Position numbers and translations under genes: made by a program. 64,000 bases of DNA from Halopseudomonas xinjiangensis (GTDB lineage: Bacteria; Pseudomonadota; Gammaproteobacteria; Pseudomonadales; Pseudomonadaceae): contig NZ_LT629736.1 in assembly GCF_900104945.1 (NCBI RefSeq), forward strand, positions 3,437,001 to 3,501,000, written 5' to 3'. Under the pieces are notes generated by a model. The model searched no databases and had not been told where the DNA came from. It was given only the letters and a program-made list of their open reading frames with translations. Below are positions 16,159 through 24,962 of the stretch, one piece after another (position 1 is the stretch's first letter; each line of letters opens with the position of its first letter).

Positions 16159-16707
16159 ATGATTTACCACGAAACCGAATTGAAGGATGCCTGGCTGATC
16201 GAACTGGAGCTGCGCGGTGATGACCGCGGCTTTTTCGCCCGCACCATGTGCCGCGACGAGTTCGAGAAACACGGCATGGCGACCGACTATGTCCAGCAGA
16301 ACATGTCGGTGTCGGCGTTCAAGGGGACGCTACGCGGCATGCATTATCAGTTGCGCCCCTATGCCGAGGCCAAGCTGATCCGCTGCCTGCACGGGGCTAT
16401 TGTCGATGTGATCGTCGACATCCGCGAGGACTCACCAACCTATCTGAAGCATCAGATGTTCGAGCTGACCGACAGCAACCGCCATCAGCTGTACGTGCCG
16501 CCCGGGTTCGCGCACTCTTTCCAGACGCTGACGGACGACGTTGAAGTCAGTTATCTGGTTTCATCCCCCTATGCACCGCAGTACGAAAGGGGGTTGCGCT
16601 ATAACGATGAGCGGCTTGGCATCCAGTGGCCGGAGACGGTCACCACCATCTCCGACAAGGATGCGGCATGGCCGTTAATTGGCGAGCAGACGGAGCCGCT
16701 GTTCTGA
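16159..16707 (+). CDS. dTDP-4-dehydrorhamnose 3,5-epimerase family protein (RfbC-like)
   Basis: A 182-residue cupin of the RmlC family. Visible signatures are DDRGFFARTMCRDEF near 23, the KGTLRGMHYQ strand with the catalytic His near 65, and YVPPGFAHSFQTL near 113. These enzymes epimerise 4-keto sugars at C3 and C5, or only at one carbon. There are no rmlA, rmlB or rmlD neighbours; the partner is a CDP-sugar pathway gene, so the substrate may be a CDP-4-keto-hexose. The 3' end overlaps the convergent glycosyltransferase gene by 33 bases. Confidence 0.87.
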   Translation: MIYHETELKDAWLIELELRGDDRGFFARTMCRDEFEKHGMATDYVQQNMSVSAFKGTLRGMHYQLRPYAEAKLIRCLHGAIVDVIVDIREDSPTYLKHQMFELTDSNRHQLYVPPGFAHSFQTLTDDVEVSYLVSSPYAPQYERGLRYNDERLGIQWPETVTTISDKDAAWPLIGEQTEPLF

Positions 16708-17703
16708 GCGACGATTGTTGCCGGCGTCACGGAAATAAGTGACCGTGTCGCCGGCCGGCGCGTAGTAGCGTACCGACACACCCAACGTCTCGATAGGCGC
16801 ATCTGCGGGTTCGCTCATCGGGCGGAATCGACCGCTTTCCATCAACCCCCGGAGAACGATTCCGGCCTTGTGGAACTCACCGCGACGCACCAGCTTGAAC
16901 ATCACCTTCCATTGATGCAGCGTGGCCATGACCACGCGACGCTGTTTGTAATACTTGCGCGCCACGAACATCTCGTTGCGAATCAGATGGCGGTGATACT
17001 CGATGCGGTTCGGATTGCGCTCGGCGACGATGTCGATCGAGCCGCTTTCCTGACGCAGATGCTGCACCTTGCTGGCGCCTACCAGGAAGCCCGGCGCGTG
17101 TTCGGTGACCCGCAGCGTGTACTCGCTGTCCTCGCCCCAGATGAACATCGACGCCAACGGCAAGCCATGCTCGCTCAGCGTGGAACGCGGAACCAGGATC
17201 GAGACGAAGGTGGCCCGGCGAATCGGTACGATGCCGTGTTGCAGCGTCAACGGCCAGTTCTGGTAGTTGATCCGGTTGAGGCGGTCGTCGAGGTGCGGCG
17301 AGTTGGTGATCAGGCCTTTCTCGGTATACGCGGTCGACAGAAGATACGAATGATCGATGCCTTCGCGGTTCAGTAGTGCGTCGGACTCTTCCAGCCGCAG
17401 CAGCGCATCAGGCTCGGGAATGACATCATCATCCATCATCCAGACGAAGTCCGCGCCGTTCTTGTAGGCAATACGGAAACCCGCGTTGAAGCCGCCCGAG
17501 GCGCCGATGTTTTCGGAGAGAACGTACACCTTCAGGAACGGAAAGCGTTCCTGCAGAAGCATCTGTTCAGTGCCGTCGGTGCTGGCATTGTCGATGACGA
17601 TGATCCCGTCGCAGGGGCGGGTTTGGGCATAAACGGCGTCAAGACAGCGTTTAAGCAGATCCTTGCGGTTGTAGGTGAGAACTACGGCGAAGATCTTATT
17701 CAT
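16675..17703 (-). CDS. Family 2 glycosyltransferase
   Basis: A 342-residue GT-A fold enzyme. The donor-binding start VVLTYNRKDLLKRCLDAVYAQ, the IDNASTDGT motif and the metal-binding VWMMDDDVIPEPDALL give the family. The second half resembles rhamnosyl- and galactofuranosyl-type GT2 enzymes (GWGEDSEY-like motif FIWGEDSEYTLR). It would add a sugar to a surface glycan at the inner face of the membrane. The ATG at 17703 has an AAGGAAT site and is preferred to an upstream TTG. It runs against the epimerase gene and shares 33 bases with it. Confidence 0.87.
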   Translation of the reverse strand: MNKIFAVVLTYNRKDLLKRCLDAVYAQTRPCDGIIVIDNASTDGTEQMLLQERFPFLKVYVLSENIGASGGFNAGFRIAYKNGADFVWMMDDDVIPEPDALLRLEESDALLNREGIDHSYLLSTAYTEKGLITNSPHLDDRLNRINYQNWPLTLQHGIVPIRRATFVSILVPRSTLSEHGLPLASMFIWGEDSEYTLRVTEHAPGFLVGASKVQHLRQESGSIDIVAERNPNRIEYHRHLIRNEMFVARKYYKQRRVVMATLHQWKVMFKLVRRGEFHKAGIVLRGLMESGRFRPMSEPADAPIETLGVSVRYYAPAGDTVTYFRDAGNNRRSEQRLRLLAN

Positions 17704-17951
17704 GACCAATATTCCTTAGTTGGTTAAGGCAATCCCTTAAAGCGAAAACATAATTCCTGTCACACGGCGAGAAACACCTTGTTACAACCTCTAAGATAGC
17801 GCAAGGCCATGTCAGTTCCCTTGGCGCGACGGGCGGGTGACGGGTGGAAAGCCCTAGATCACCACCTCCCGCACATTCGCATTGCCGCGGAGCAGAGCGC
17901 GGCCGGTTAGCAGTCCTGCTGTTAACTCAGACACTGCACGGCATAACGCGT

Positions 17952-19592
17952 TCATTGGCCGAAAAGCCAGCCGACCAGTAGTAGGCTCAGCAGCACCCAG
18001 GCACTCCACATCACTGGCTCGCCGGATAAGCGCCGGTTGAGCTGCCGTTCGAGCGGGCGAAAGTCCGGCCTGATCCGGCCGGCTGGAAGACGTGGCGGTC
18101 GTTGCAAGGCTCGCACGAGCCCGAGTGACAGGTAGCGCGCCGGCTGTGGCAGCCGACCGGCGAGACCGGAGCCCCACCCGAGCTGGCTGGCGGCTGCCAG
18201 CGCCAGGCCAGCGACCAGGATCGGCCAGAGCATGCTCCAGGTATACGACCAATCGAGGCTGTACACCAAGGCGCCGCGCAGTGGTGGCCAGGCCCAGGGA
18301 AGCACCAGCGAAGCCATGCACAGCGGGGCCCAGAACGCGATCTGTGCCGGAGCGATATGGCCGCCGGCAGGTTGTTCGCGAAGCATCAGCCAGACGGCTC
18401 TACCGGCCAGCAGCGCAGTGCCGACCGAGCCCAGGCTGAGCAGCAGCGTCCAGTCTGCCCAGGCGCCTTCCGTCATGAGGCTTTTGAGCTGCGTTTTTAC
18501 CGCGCCCCCGCTGGTCAGCGGCGCACCTGCCAGCGCCAGCGCAGCGATCCCCAGCAGCGCCAGATGCAGCGGCTTCAGTTTCTGCTGATGGGCTAGGCCC
18601 GCGCCCATGAACAGTGCGCCCTTGGCCAGACCATGATGTACTGCATACAGCGCTAGCAGACTTGCGGCGGCACCTCGGTGGTCTGGGTCGCTCCAGGCCA
18701 GGGCGATGATTATCAGCAGATAGCCGATCTGGCTGACCGAGGAGTAGGCCAGCACGCTCTTCGCTCGACGTTGCAGCAGACCGAACACCACGCCGTAGAA
18801 AGCGGTCACCAGGCCGAGTCCGAGCAGGATCAGCGAGGCCTGCCCGGCAAAGGTCGCCTCCCCTATCGGTAGAAAGCGCCATATGCCAAGAACGCCGGCC
18901 TTTAACATGGCGCCCGACAGCACCGCGCTGGCAGCCGGCGGTGCGGCAGGGTGGGCCATGGGCAGCCATACGTGCAGCGGCCAGAAGCCGGCCTTGATGC
19001 CGAAGCCGGCGACCAATAGCAGGGCAGCTAGCTCCGACACCGGTGCCTGCTGCAAATCGCCGAGGAGCAGGCTGCCCCCGGCAGCATCGATACGCAGCAG
19101 CATTCCGGAGAACACCAGCATCTCACCGAGCATTGCCAGCTGCAGATAGAGGCGTCCAGCCTGCCGCGGCCCCGGACCGGCCAGGTGCGCGACCAGCGCA
19201 TAGGCCGCGAGACTCATCATCGAGAACCCGACGTAGAAGCCAGCCGCGTCCAGGGAGACGATCAGCAGCAGGTTGCCCGCCAGGGCGATCGACCACAGGC
19301 TCCAGAAGCGCCGCAGGTGGTCTCGCAACGTCGGGTCATGGTAGGCGAAGCCAGTGGCGCAGCCCCACAGTAACGCAGTGAATCCCAGCCAGGCGCGCCC
19401 AAGCGGATCCTCCAGACCCCATTGCGTGCCCGGCCAGAGTATCGAGATCACCAGTGGTTCGGGGTTGACGGCGACGCAGAGCAATGCCGGCAGCACGCTG
19501 GTCCACGCCCAGGCTGCGCTCCGCGGCCAGCGCATGGCCAGCGCACCGGCGATCAGCGGAGCGACGATGGCTACCAGCCACAGCCAGCTCAC
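17952..19592 (-). CDS. Third Mrp-type proton-antiporter-like membrane subunit
   Basis: A 546-residue polytopic protein of the NuoL/M/N and MrpA/D family. The core Lys is present in GFGIKAGFWPLHVWLP, and a second in the VKTQLKSLM segment. The Glu normally found in the fifth helix (FYEMLTL in the neighbour) is replaced by Ser in GFSMMSLAAY, which is unusual. The GTG start at 19592 overlaps the previous stop in a GTGA, the same coupling seen along the operon. It is the last gene of an eight-gene antiporter operon. It may be a structural or regulatory subunit rather than a proton-translocating one. Confidence 0.8.
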   Translation of the reverse strand: MSWLWLVAIVAPLIAGALAMRWPRSAAWAWTSVLPALLCVAVNPEPLVISILWPGTQWGLEDPLGRAWLGFTALLWGCATGFAYHDPTLRDHLRRFWSLWSIALAGNLLLIVSLDAAGFYVGFSMMSLAAYALVAHLAGPGPRQAGRLYLQLAMLGEMLVFSGMLLRIDAAGGSLLLGDLQQAPVSELAALLLVAGFGIKAGFWPLHVWLPMAHPAAPPAASAVLSGAMLKAGVLGIWRFLPIGEATFAGQASLILLGLGLVTAFYGVVFGLLQRRAKSVLAYSSVSQIGYLLIIIALAWSDPDHRGAAASLLALYAVHHGLAKGALFMGAGLAHQQKLKPLHLALLGIAALALAGAPLTSGGAVKTQLKSLMTEGAWADWTLLLSLGSVGTALLAGRAVWLMLREQPAGGHIAPAQIAFWAPLCMASLVLPWAWPPLRGALVYSLDWSYTWSMLWPILVAGLALAAASQLGWGSGLAGRLPQPARYLSLGLVRALQRPPRLPAGRIRPDFRPLERQLNRRLSGEPVMWSAWVLLSLLLVGWLFGQ

Positions 19593-21103
19593 AGACCGAA
19601 CTCCCGATTGACGATCAGCTGCGCCCAGGACAGCGGGCTGAACGAGGCGCCGGCGAACAGCCCGGCGAGCAGGGCCAGGCAAGCGGTGAACACAGTCGGT
19701 GCGAGCAGCATCCAATGGGTTTCGCCCCAGCCCGGTCGACCATTCCCCAGCGGTCGCTCTTCTGGCCAGCTAGACGGGGCGCGGCGGAACCAGGCGCGAT
19801 ATAGCAGCGGCAGAAAGTAAGCCGCGTTCAGCAGCCCGGAAAGCACCAGTACCAGCAGTACCCAGCCGGCCCCGACCTCCAGGGCGCCCAGCCCCAGGTA
19901 CCACTTGCTGATGAAGCCGGCCACCGGTGGTACGCCGATCATGCCCAGCGCGGCGATGCTGAACGCAATCATGGTCAATGGCATTCGTCGGCCAACCCCG
20001 TCGAGGTCACGAATCGAGTGAATACCCAGTGTTTCGGCCAGGTTGCCGGCGCAGTAGAACAGCGTCACCTTCATCAGGCCCTGATGGACCAGATGGGCCA
20101 GTGCGCCGACCGCCGCAATCGGGCCGAGCAGTGCCACGCCGAGAAGAATGTAGGAGACCTGGCTAACCGTTGAATACGCCAACCGCTTTTTCAGCTCGCT
20201 CTGCTGCAGCGCCTTGATCGATCCGTAGAGAATGGTCGTGGTCGCCAGAGCGAGCAGCGGGATGTGCAGTTGCAGTTCCTCCACCAGCTCGGTCCCGAAC
20301 ACGTCGTAAACCACCCGGATGATGCCGAACGCGCCGGCTTTGACTACCGCAACCGCATGCAGCAGTGCGCTCACCGGCGCCGGAGCTACCATCGCCCGCG
20401 GTAACCAGCCATGCAGCGGCACGATGGCTGCCTTCACTCCGAGGCCGACCAGCAGCAGAGCGAAGGCACAAACCAGCGTCGCACTGTTGTCCGCATCGGC
20501 TGCCAGATAACCGCCCGGAGTGAAGTCCGTCGCGCTGTCGCCCTGGGCATGCAGGAGCGCGACGCCGACCAGTACCAGCGCGCCGCCGGCGAGCGTGTAA
20601 GCCAGGTACAGCCGGCCGGCAGCAAGCGCCTCTGGCGTGCCGCGGTGAACCACCAGAGGAAAGGTCGCCAGGGTGAGCATTTCGTAAAACAGCAGGAAGG
20701 TCACCAGGTTGCCGGCCAGGGCAATTCCCACCGTGGCGCACACGCAGAGACTGAAATAGCCGAAGAACCGCGAGCGTAGGGGCGAGTCCTCAAGGTAGCC
20801 AATGGCGTAGAAGGTGGTGGCCAGCCACAACACCGACGACAGCGTGATGAACTGCAGCGACAGCGCATCGGCTTGCAGCACCAGATCGCCCTCGGGCAGG
20901 AACGACAGGGTGAACCGATACGCGTAACCGGCGCTGACGCCGTACAGCATGACCGCAACGAGCAGCAGTTTCAGCAGCACCGCGCCGATGTTCAGACCTA
21001 CACGCAGCCGCACCTGGTCTTCACGCAAGGCGAAAATCAGCACGCCGGGTATCAGCGAGCTGAGCAGCAGCATCAGTGGTAGCAGTTCGATCCAGGCGGC
21101 CAT
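19589..21103 (-). CDS. Mrp antiporter subunit D-like protein (second copy)
   Basis: A 504-residue proton-antiporter-like subunit with about 14 membrane helices. Key residues are kept: Glu in LLFYEMLTLATF, Lys in LGVKAAIVPLHGWLPRA and Lys in PPVAGFISKWYLG. It belongs to the MrpD/NuoM group that moves protons across the inner membrane in exchange for Na+ or K+. The ATG at 21103 overlaps the end of the preceding D-like gene by one base. It is a paralogue of that gene, not a duplicate at DNA level. Confidence 0.87.
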   Translation of the reverse strand: MAAWIELLPLMLLLSSLIPGVLIFALREDQVRLRVGLNIGAVLLKLLLVAVMLYGVSAGYAYRFTLSFLPEGDLVLQADALSLQFITLSSVLWLATTFYAIGYLEDSPLRSRFFGYFSLCVCATVGIALAGNLVTFLLFYEMLTLATFPLVVHRGTPEALAAGRLYLAYTLAGGALVLVGVALLHAQGDSATDFTPGGYLAADADNSATLVCAFALLLVGLGVKAAIVPLHGWLPRAMVAPAPVSALLHAVAVVKAGAFGIIRVVYDVFGTELVEELQLHIPLLALATTTILYGSIKALQQSELKKRLAYSTVSQVSYILLGVALLGPIAAVGALAHLVHQGLMKVTLFYCAGNLAETLGIHSIRDLDGVGRRMPLTMIAFSIAALGMIGVPPVAGFISKWYLGLGALEVGAGWVLLVLVLSGLLNAAYFLPLLYRAWFRRAPSSWPEERPLGNGRPGWGETHWMLLAPTVFTACLALLAGLFAGASFSPLSWAQLIVNREFGL

Positions 21104-22527
21104 CAGTCACTCACCACGGTAAGCCAGAAGATCAGCGGCTCGCTCAGCAACGCCATGGCCCAGACCAGCAAGGCGGGCAGCATTGCCAACCACTGCGCGA
21201 ACAGATCGGGACGGTGGTTCGGCTGGTTGGTCTCGGCGCGGTTGAAGGTCAGCGCCAGCACCCGGAACACATAGCCGGCGCTGGCCAGCGTGCCGAGTAA
21301 GACGCCGACCGCCCAGGGCCAGTTGCCGGGTTCGGCCAGCAGCGGCTGCAGCAGCACCCATTTGGCGACGAAGCCACCGCTTGGCGGTAGGCCGACCAGA
21401 CTGAACCCCGCCAGGGCGAAGGCGAAGGTGGCCACCGGCATGGTCTGCGAGGCGCCTTTCAGCGCCCATACACGCTTGGTGCCGAGAGTGCCCTGAATCT
21501 CGCCGGCGGCCAGAAACAGGCTGACCTTGGCCAGTCCGTGAGCGAGCACGAACAGCCAGAGAGCAACCGAAAGAATCACGCTGCGCCAGTGCAGAAGCAG
21601 GCCCAGCGCGAGCAGCGCATAGCCCAGTTGCGCGACGGTGGAATAGGCCACCAGGCGCTTGAGCCAGGGCGTGCGTAGCGCCGACCAGCCACCGCCAATC
21701 AGTGCCAGGATGCCGGCGATGGCGAACAGGGGGCCGATGCTGATGGCGAAGTCGGCCGGAGCGATCCGGCTCCAGACCAGCCACAGAATGAACAGCGGCC
21801 CCTTTACCACCAGGGCCGAGAGCAGCGCGCTGACGGCGGTGGGTGCACGGCTGTGGGCATCGGGGAGCCACATATGCAGCGGCCAGAGCGCGCCCTTGGT
21901 CATCAGACCCAGGGTGATCAGTAGCAAAGCGATCCGTGTCGTCGCGTCATCCACGGTCATGCTGCCGAGCAGGCCGATGTCCAGCGCACCGTAGCGACCA
22001 TAGAGCAGAGCCACGCCCAGCAGATAACACAGCGAGCCGGCCAGCGAGAGCAGCATATAACGCAGGGCAGCGGGGTACGCGTGCCGCCCGGCCAGTGCGA
22101 TCATCGCTACTGCGCCGAGCCCGAGTAGCTCCAGGGTCACGTACCAGTTGAACAGATCGCGTGACAGCCACAAGGCGCCGAGGCTGGCATGCAGCAGGGA
22201 AGATAGCGGCCAATAGTCGCTGTGCCGGGTTTCACTGTGCCGGCTCCGCGCGGCATAGACGGCGACCAGCAGATGGATCAGCGCGGTGTAGGACAGCAGC
22301 AGCGAGCTGAGCATGTTGATCTCGAAGCGGATGCCCAGCGGCGCTGACCAACCACCGAGTGCAATGTGCACCGTGCCGTCCTGCATCGCCGTCTGCAGAG
22401 CCAGCCCGCCACAGATGAGACTGGCAAAGCTACTTAAAATCACCCAGTAGCCCGAGCGTATGCGCAGCAGCAACAACAGCAACGCCGTTGCCAGCGGGAT
22501 GGTCATGCTGCCCAGCGCGGCCAGCAT
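21103..22527 (-). CDS. mnhD: Mrp antiporter subunit D (first copy)
   Basis: A 474-residue polytopic subunit of the MrpD family. Conserved residues are Glu in NWYVTLELLGLG, Lys in LMTKGALWPLHMWLPDAHS and Lys in PPSGGFVAKWVLL. It directly follows the subunit C gene, which is the usual C-D order of Mrp operons, so it is the best candidate for the true MrpD. Start ATG 22527 shares one base with the preceding TGA. It probably couples proton entry to Na+ or K+ export. Confidence 0.87.
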   Translation of the reverse strand: MLAALGSMTIPLATALLLLLLRIRSGYWVILSSFASLICGGLALQTAMQDGTVHIALGGWSAPLGIRFEINMLSSLLLSYTALIHLLVAVYAARSRHSETRHSDYWPLSSLLHASLGALWLSRDLFNWYVTLELLGLGAVAMIALAGRHAYPAALRYMLLSLAGSLCYLLGVALLYGRYGALDIGLLGSMTVDDATTRIALLLITLGLMTKGALWPLHMWLPDAHSRAPTAVSALLSALVVKGPLFILWLVWSRIAPADFAISIGPLFAIAGILALIGGGWSALRTPWLKRLVAYSTVAQLGYALLALGLLLHWRSVILSVALWLFVLAHGLAKVSLFLAAGEIQGTLGTKRVWALKGASQTMPVATFAFALAGFSLVGLPPSGGFVAKWVLLQPLLAEPGNWPWAVGVLLGTLASAGYVFRVLALTFNRAETNQPNHRPDLFAQWLAMLPALLVWAMALLSEPLIFWLTVVSD

Positions 22528-22814
22528 CAGGGCGGCTCCGGCTTGCTGGTGTCCTGCCGTCCGGGCGCAGCCAGGCGCAGCGCGAAGGCCGTCGCGCTGA
22601 CGGCCACCACCAGGCCGGTAACGACCAGCGCGTGGGGCAGTGGATCGATCGCAGCACCGCGAGTCGCCAGTGTCACCAGCACCATGAATACACCGCTACC
22701 CATGATATTGATTGCGATCAGTCTGCGCATCGCGTGAGTCTGGCAGCACAACCCGTGCAGCCCGATCACCCATAAAAGCAGACCGAGGCCGAGATACAGG
22801 GCAGCCTGACTCAT
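22527..22814 (-). CDS. mnhC: Mrp antiporter subunit C (NuoK-like)
   Basis: A 95-residue protein with three membrane helices, the size and pattern of MrpC/NuoK. Features are LGLGLLLWVIGLHGL, then INIMGSGVFMVLVTLA and DPLPHALVVTGLVVAVSATAFALRL, the last being typical of MrpC. The ATG at 22814 is chosen because it gives the family start and overlaps the upstream stop in an ATGA. It is placed between the fused A/B gene and the D subunit. Confidence 0.87.
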   Translation of the reverse strand: MSQAALYLGLGLLLWVIGLHGLCCQTHAMRRLIAINIMGSGVFMVLVTLATRGAAIDPLPHALVVTGLVVAVSATAFALRLAAPGRQDTSKPEPP

Positions 22815-23722
22815 CCGTCCATCTCCCGATGCTCGCCGACCACCAGTAGCGCCAGACTGGCTGCAATCGATAGCGTGGCAATGATTTCGAGGCCGAGAAT
22901 TAGCCTGCCTGCCATCGACGCGGGAAGAACCAGCCACCCGTCACCCCACGCACCGGTGATCACGGCGACCCCGAGAAACGCCGTGACGCCTCCGCACACC
23001 AACACGCGCGTGGGAAAGCGCGCCCAGTCCATCGGCCCGAGCATGCCCGCCAGGCGTAACACGACAATGCACGCGGCCAGCAAGGCTCCGGCCTGAAAGG
23101 CGCCGCCTGGAGCATGGCTGCCCCGCCACAGCAGATAACCGGCCACCACGATGCCAAGGGGTGCAAGCAGTCGCGCCCAGGCGAGTAAAACCGGCCAGGC
23201 GGTTGGAAACGCCTCGCCTGAAGGACGCAACTGTCGAACGCCCAGCAGCGCAAGCAGGAGTACCACCAGCTCGAGAAGCGTGTCCCAGACTCGATAATTG
23301 AGCAGCACCGCGGTCACCGGATGATCCACCCCGCTGGCCGGTAAATGGTAGCGAGTAAGCGCTGGCAACGCCGAGCGCATCTCCAGTGTCGGCAGGGCCG
23401 CTTGCAGCAGGATCGCCATCACCGCGAGCGCGAGCACTGCCGCTGCGATCATGCGCGGTCGGGCGGTGCGCGTGGCCCGCTCCGGAGCGCAGCGCGCCAG
23501 CGCGCTGAATAGCAGAACTCCAGTAAGTCCGGCGCCGATAGCCGCTTCCGCCAGGGCCAGGTCCGGCGCGCCGAGTCGCGCCCAGGTCAGTGCCAGCAAC
23601 AGGCCGAAGCTGATGAACATGATCACGGCGGTATACAGATCGCGCGCATGGATCGCGGCAATGGCCAGCACCGTCAATAGCAGGCAGAGCGTGCCGTCGA
23701 ACAGCAGGTCGACCTCAAACAT
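22811..23722 (-). CDS. mnhB: Fused MrpA C-terminal (DUF4040/MbhE) + MrpB subunit
   Basis: A 303-residue membrane protein combining three parts that are normally spread over two genes. Residues about 1-75 match DUF4040 (MbhD; ARDLYTAVIMFISFGLLLALTW and GAPDLALAEAAIGAG). About 95-165 match the MbhE-like part (HPVTAVLLNYRVWDTLLELVV). About 185-300 match MrpB (GYLLWRGSHAPGGAFQAGALLA). The N-terminal antiporter core of MrpA is missing here and is presumably replaced by one of the extra D-like subunits. It overlaps both neighbours by a few bases. Confidence 0.85.
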   Translation of the reverse strand: MFEVDLLFDGTLCLLLTVLAIAAIHARDLYTAVIMFISFGLLLALTWARLGAPDLALAEAAIGAGLTGVLLFSALARCAPERATRTARPRMIAAAVLALAVMAILLQAALPTLEMRSALPALTRYHLPASGVDHPVTAVLLNYRVWDTLLELVVLLLALLGVRQLRPSGEAFPTAWPVLLAWARLLAPLGIVVAGYLLWRGSHAPGGAFQAGALLAACIVVLRLAGMLGPMDWARFPTRVLVCGGVTAFLGVAVITGAWGDGWLVLPASMAGRLILGLEIIATLSIAASLALLVVGEHREMDG

Positions 23723-24050
23723 CGCTCGACTCCGCTGCGTGCGTTGCCGAATCCTTGATGGTGCTGCCGGAAGCCTCTTGTCGATAATGGGCGAGCAGCT
23801 GACAGGCCGTGGCGCCCGACCCCATGATCAACAACCATATCAGCAGCATCACCAGCACCTCACGCGGACCGTCGGCGCGTAGCGCAAGCCCCACGACCAC
23901 GCAGCCCAGCCCCAGGGTGTCGGCCTTGGTCACTGCGTGCAGTCGGCAGTAGAGGTCAGGGAAACGCAGCAGGCCAACCGTGCCGGCGATGAAAAAGAAG
24001 CCACCGGCAACCCAGAAGGGCACGCTCAAGACCGCCAGCCACTCACTCAT
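23715..24050 (-). CDS. mnhG: Mrp antiporter subunit G
   Basis: A 111-residue protein with three membrane helices and the MrpG signature GTVGLLRFPDLYCRLHAVTKADTLG. MrpG is a small essential subunit of the Mrp complex. The ATG at 24050 starts at the family N-terminus and overlaps the subunit F gene by eight bases; its end overlaps the fused A/B gene by eight bases. Confidence 0.9.
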   Translation of the reverse strand: MSEWLAVLSVPFWVAGGFFFIAGTVGLLRFPDLYCRLHAVTKADTLGLGCVVVGLALRADGPREVLVMLLIWLLIMGSGATACQLLAHYRQEASGSTIKDSATHAAESSDV

Positions 24051-24294
24051 GGCCGGCCCTGCGCAAATATTGCACCAGTGCGGCCGAGACCACTGCGGCA
24101 AGAAGCGCCAGTACCAGCGCCGAGTCGAGCAGCTCCGGCTGCTCCTGCCAGTGCGCCATGATGAGCAGCAAAGCGGTCCCAGTGGTACCGAATAGCTGGA
24201 TGGCCAGCAGCCGGTCGGCGCGGCTGGGGCCGCGCAGAATACGCCACAGGCCCGCACCGATGCTCAACAGCAGAACACACGCCAGCACACTCAT
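24043..24294 (-). CDS. mnhF: Mrp antiporter subunit F
   Basis: An 83-residue protein with three membrane helices and the MrpF signature RILRGPSRADRLLAIQLFGTTG. It overlaps subunit E by four bases and subunit G by eight. It is a small structural subunit of the antiporter complex. Confidence 0.9.
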   Translation of the reverse strand: MSVLACVLLLSIGAGLWRILRGPSRADRLLAIQLFGTTGTALLLIMAHWQEQPELLDSALVLALLAAVVSAALVQYLRRAGHE

Positions 24295-24794
24295 GGTTCG
24301 CTATCTCCGAACAGACGGCACAGCGAGCTTTCCAGCGCGGCGACCTGCCGTTGCCAATCGGAGCCGACATCAAGCACGTGCAGGCGCAACCGGTCTTCTT
24401 CAATGCCGATTGCCAGCGTGCCGGGCAGCAGGCCGACCAGGCTGGATAGCAGCAGCCGTACCTGGCGATGGTTGGAGCGCACCGGATAATCCACCCAGTC
24501 GGGGGCGATCGGCAGGCGTGGGTGCAGGGCGCGGCGGGCTACGTCCCAGCCGCCGCTGATGGCCGCTAACAGAAAGCGGGTGATGAACTGCGGCAGTGCA
24601 AGCGGCCGGATGGGCAATGGTGCCAGCTGCAGGCGCAGGGCAACCAGGGTGGCGGCGATGGCGCTTGGCAGGCCCAGATACCATCCGGCATTGCCGGCCA
24701 GCAGCAGCCACAGCGCGATGAACAGGATCAGCCAGTAAGCCGCTGACCGAGTCGTTGAAAAGGTAATCCGGCGGACAGACACTCTCACTCCCAT
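24291..24794 (-). CDS. mnhE: Mrp antiporter subunit E
   Basis: A 167-residue protein and the first gene of the operon. Two hydrophobic helices lie near the start (AYWLILFIALWLLLAGNAG and following), then a cytosolic part with the MrpE pattern QFITRFLLAAISGGWDVARRAL and LLPGTLAIGIEEDRLRLHVLD. The start ATG at 24794 is the best fit to the family; longer starts are possible. The next gene overlaps by four bases. Confidence 0.82.
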   Translation of the reverse strand: MGVRVSVRRITFSTTRSAAYWLILFIALWLLLAGNAGWYLGLPSAIAATLVALRLQLAPLPIRPLALPQFITRFLLAAISGGWDVARRALHPRLPIAPDWVDYPVRSNHRQVRLLLSSLVGLLPGTLAIGIEEDRLRLHVLDVGSDWQRQVAALESSLCRLFGDSEP

Positions 24795-24899
24795 GGCGGT
24801 GTGCAAGCCGACGCCGAAGACCAGGCGGCCCCGGTATGCTGGGACATCTGCGGTCGGATACGTATGCATCCGAAGCGAGGCGAGCCGTTTCGCTCGTAC

Positions 24900-24925
24900 C
24901 CCGAGTCTAGCTGGAGACTCTCGGG
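24900..24925 (-). terminator. Possible terminator hairpin after the chemoreceptor gene
   Basis: Arms CCCGAG and CTCGGG with an inner TCT/AGA pairing and a two-base bulge. It lies 38 bases past the chemoreceptor stop codon on the minus strand, without a clear T run. Confidence 0.35.
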
Positions 24926-24962
24926 TTCGCGGGTTTGTTCAACCCACGACCCCGTGGCCTGG

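Noticed and set aside
14341-16272. A 643-codon frame antisense to the sugar genes
   Set aside because: Runs opposite to three well-supported genes and shows no family motif.
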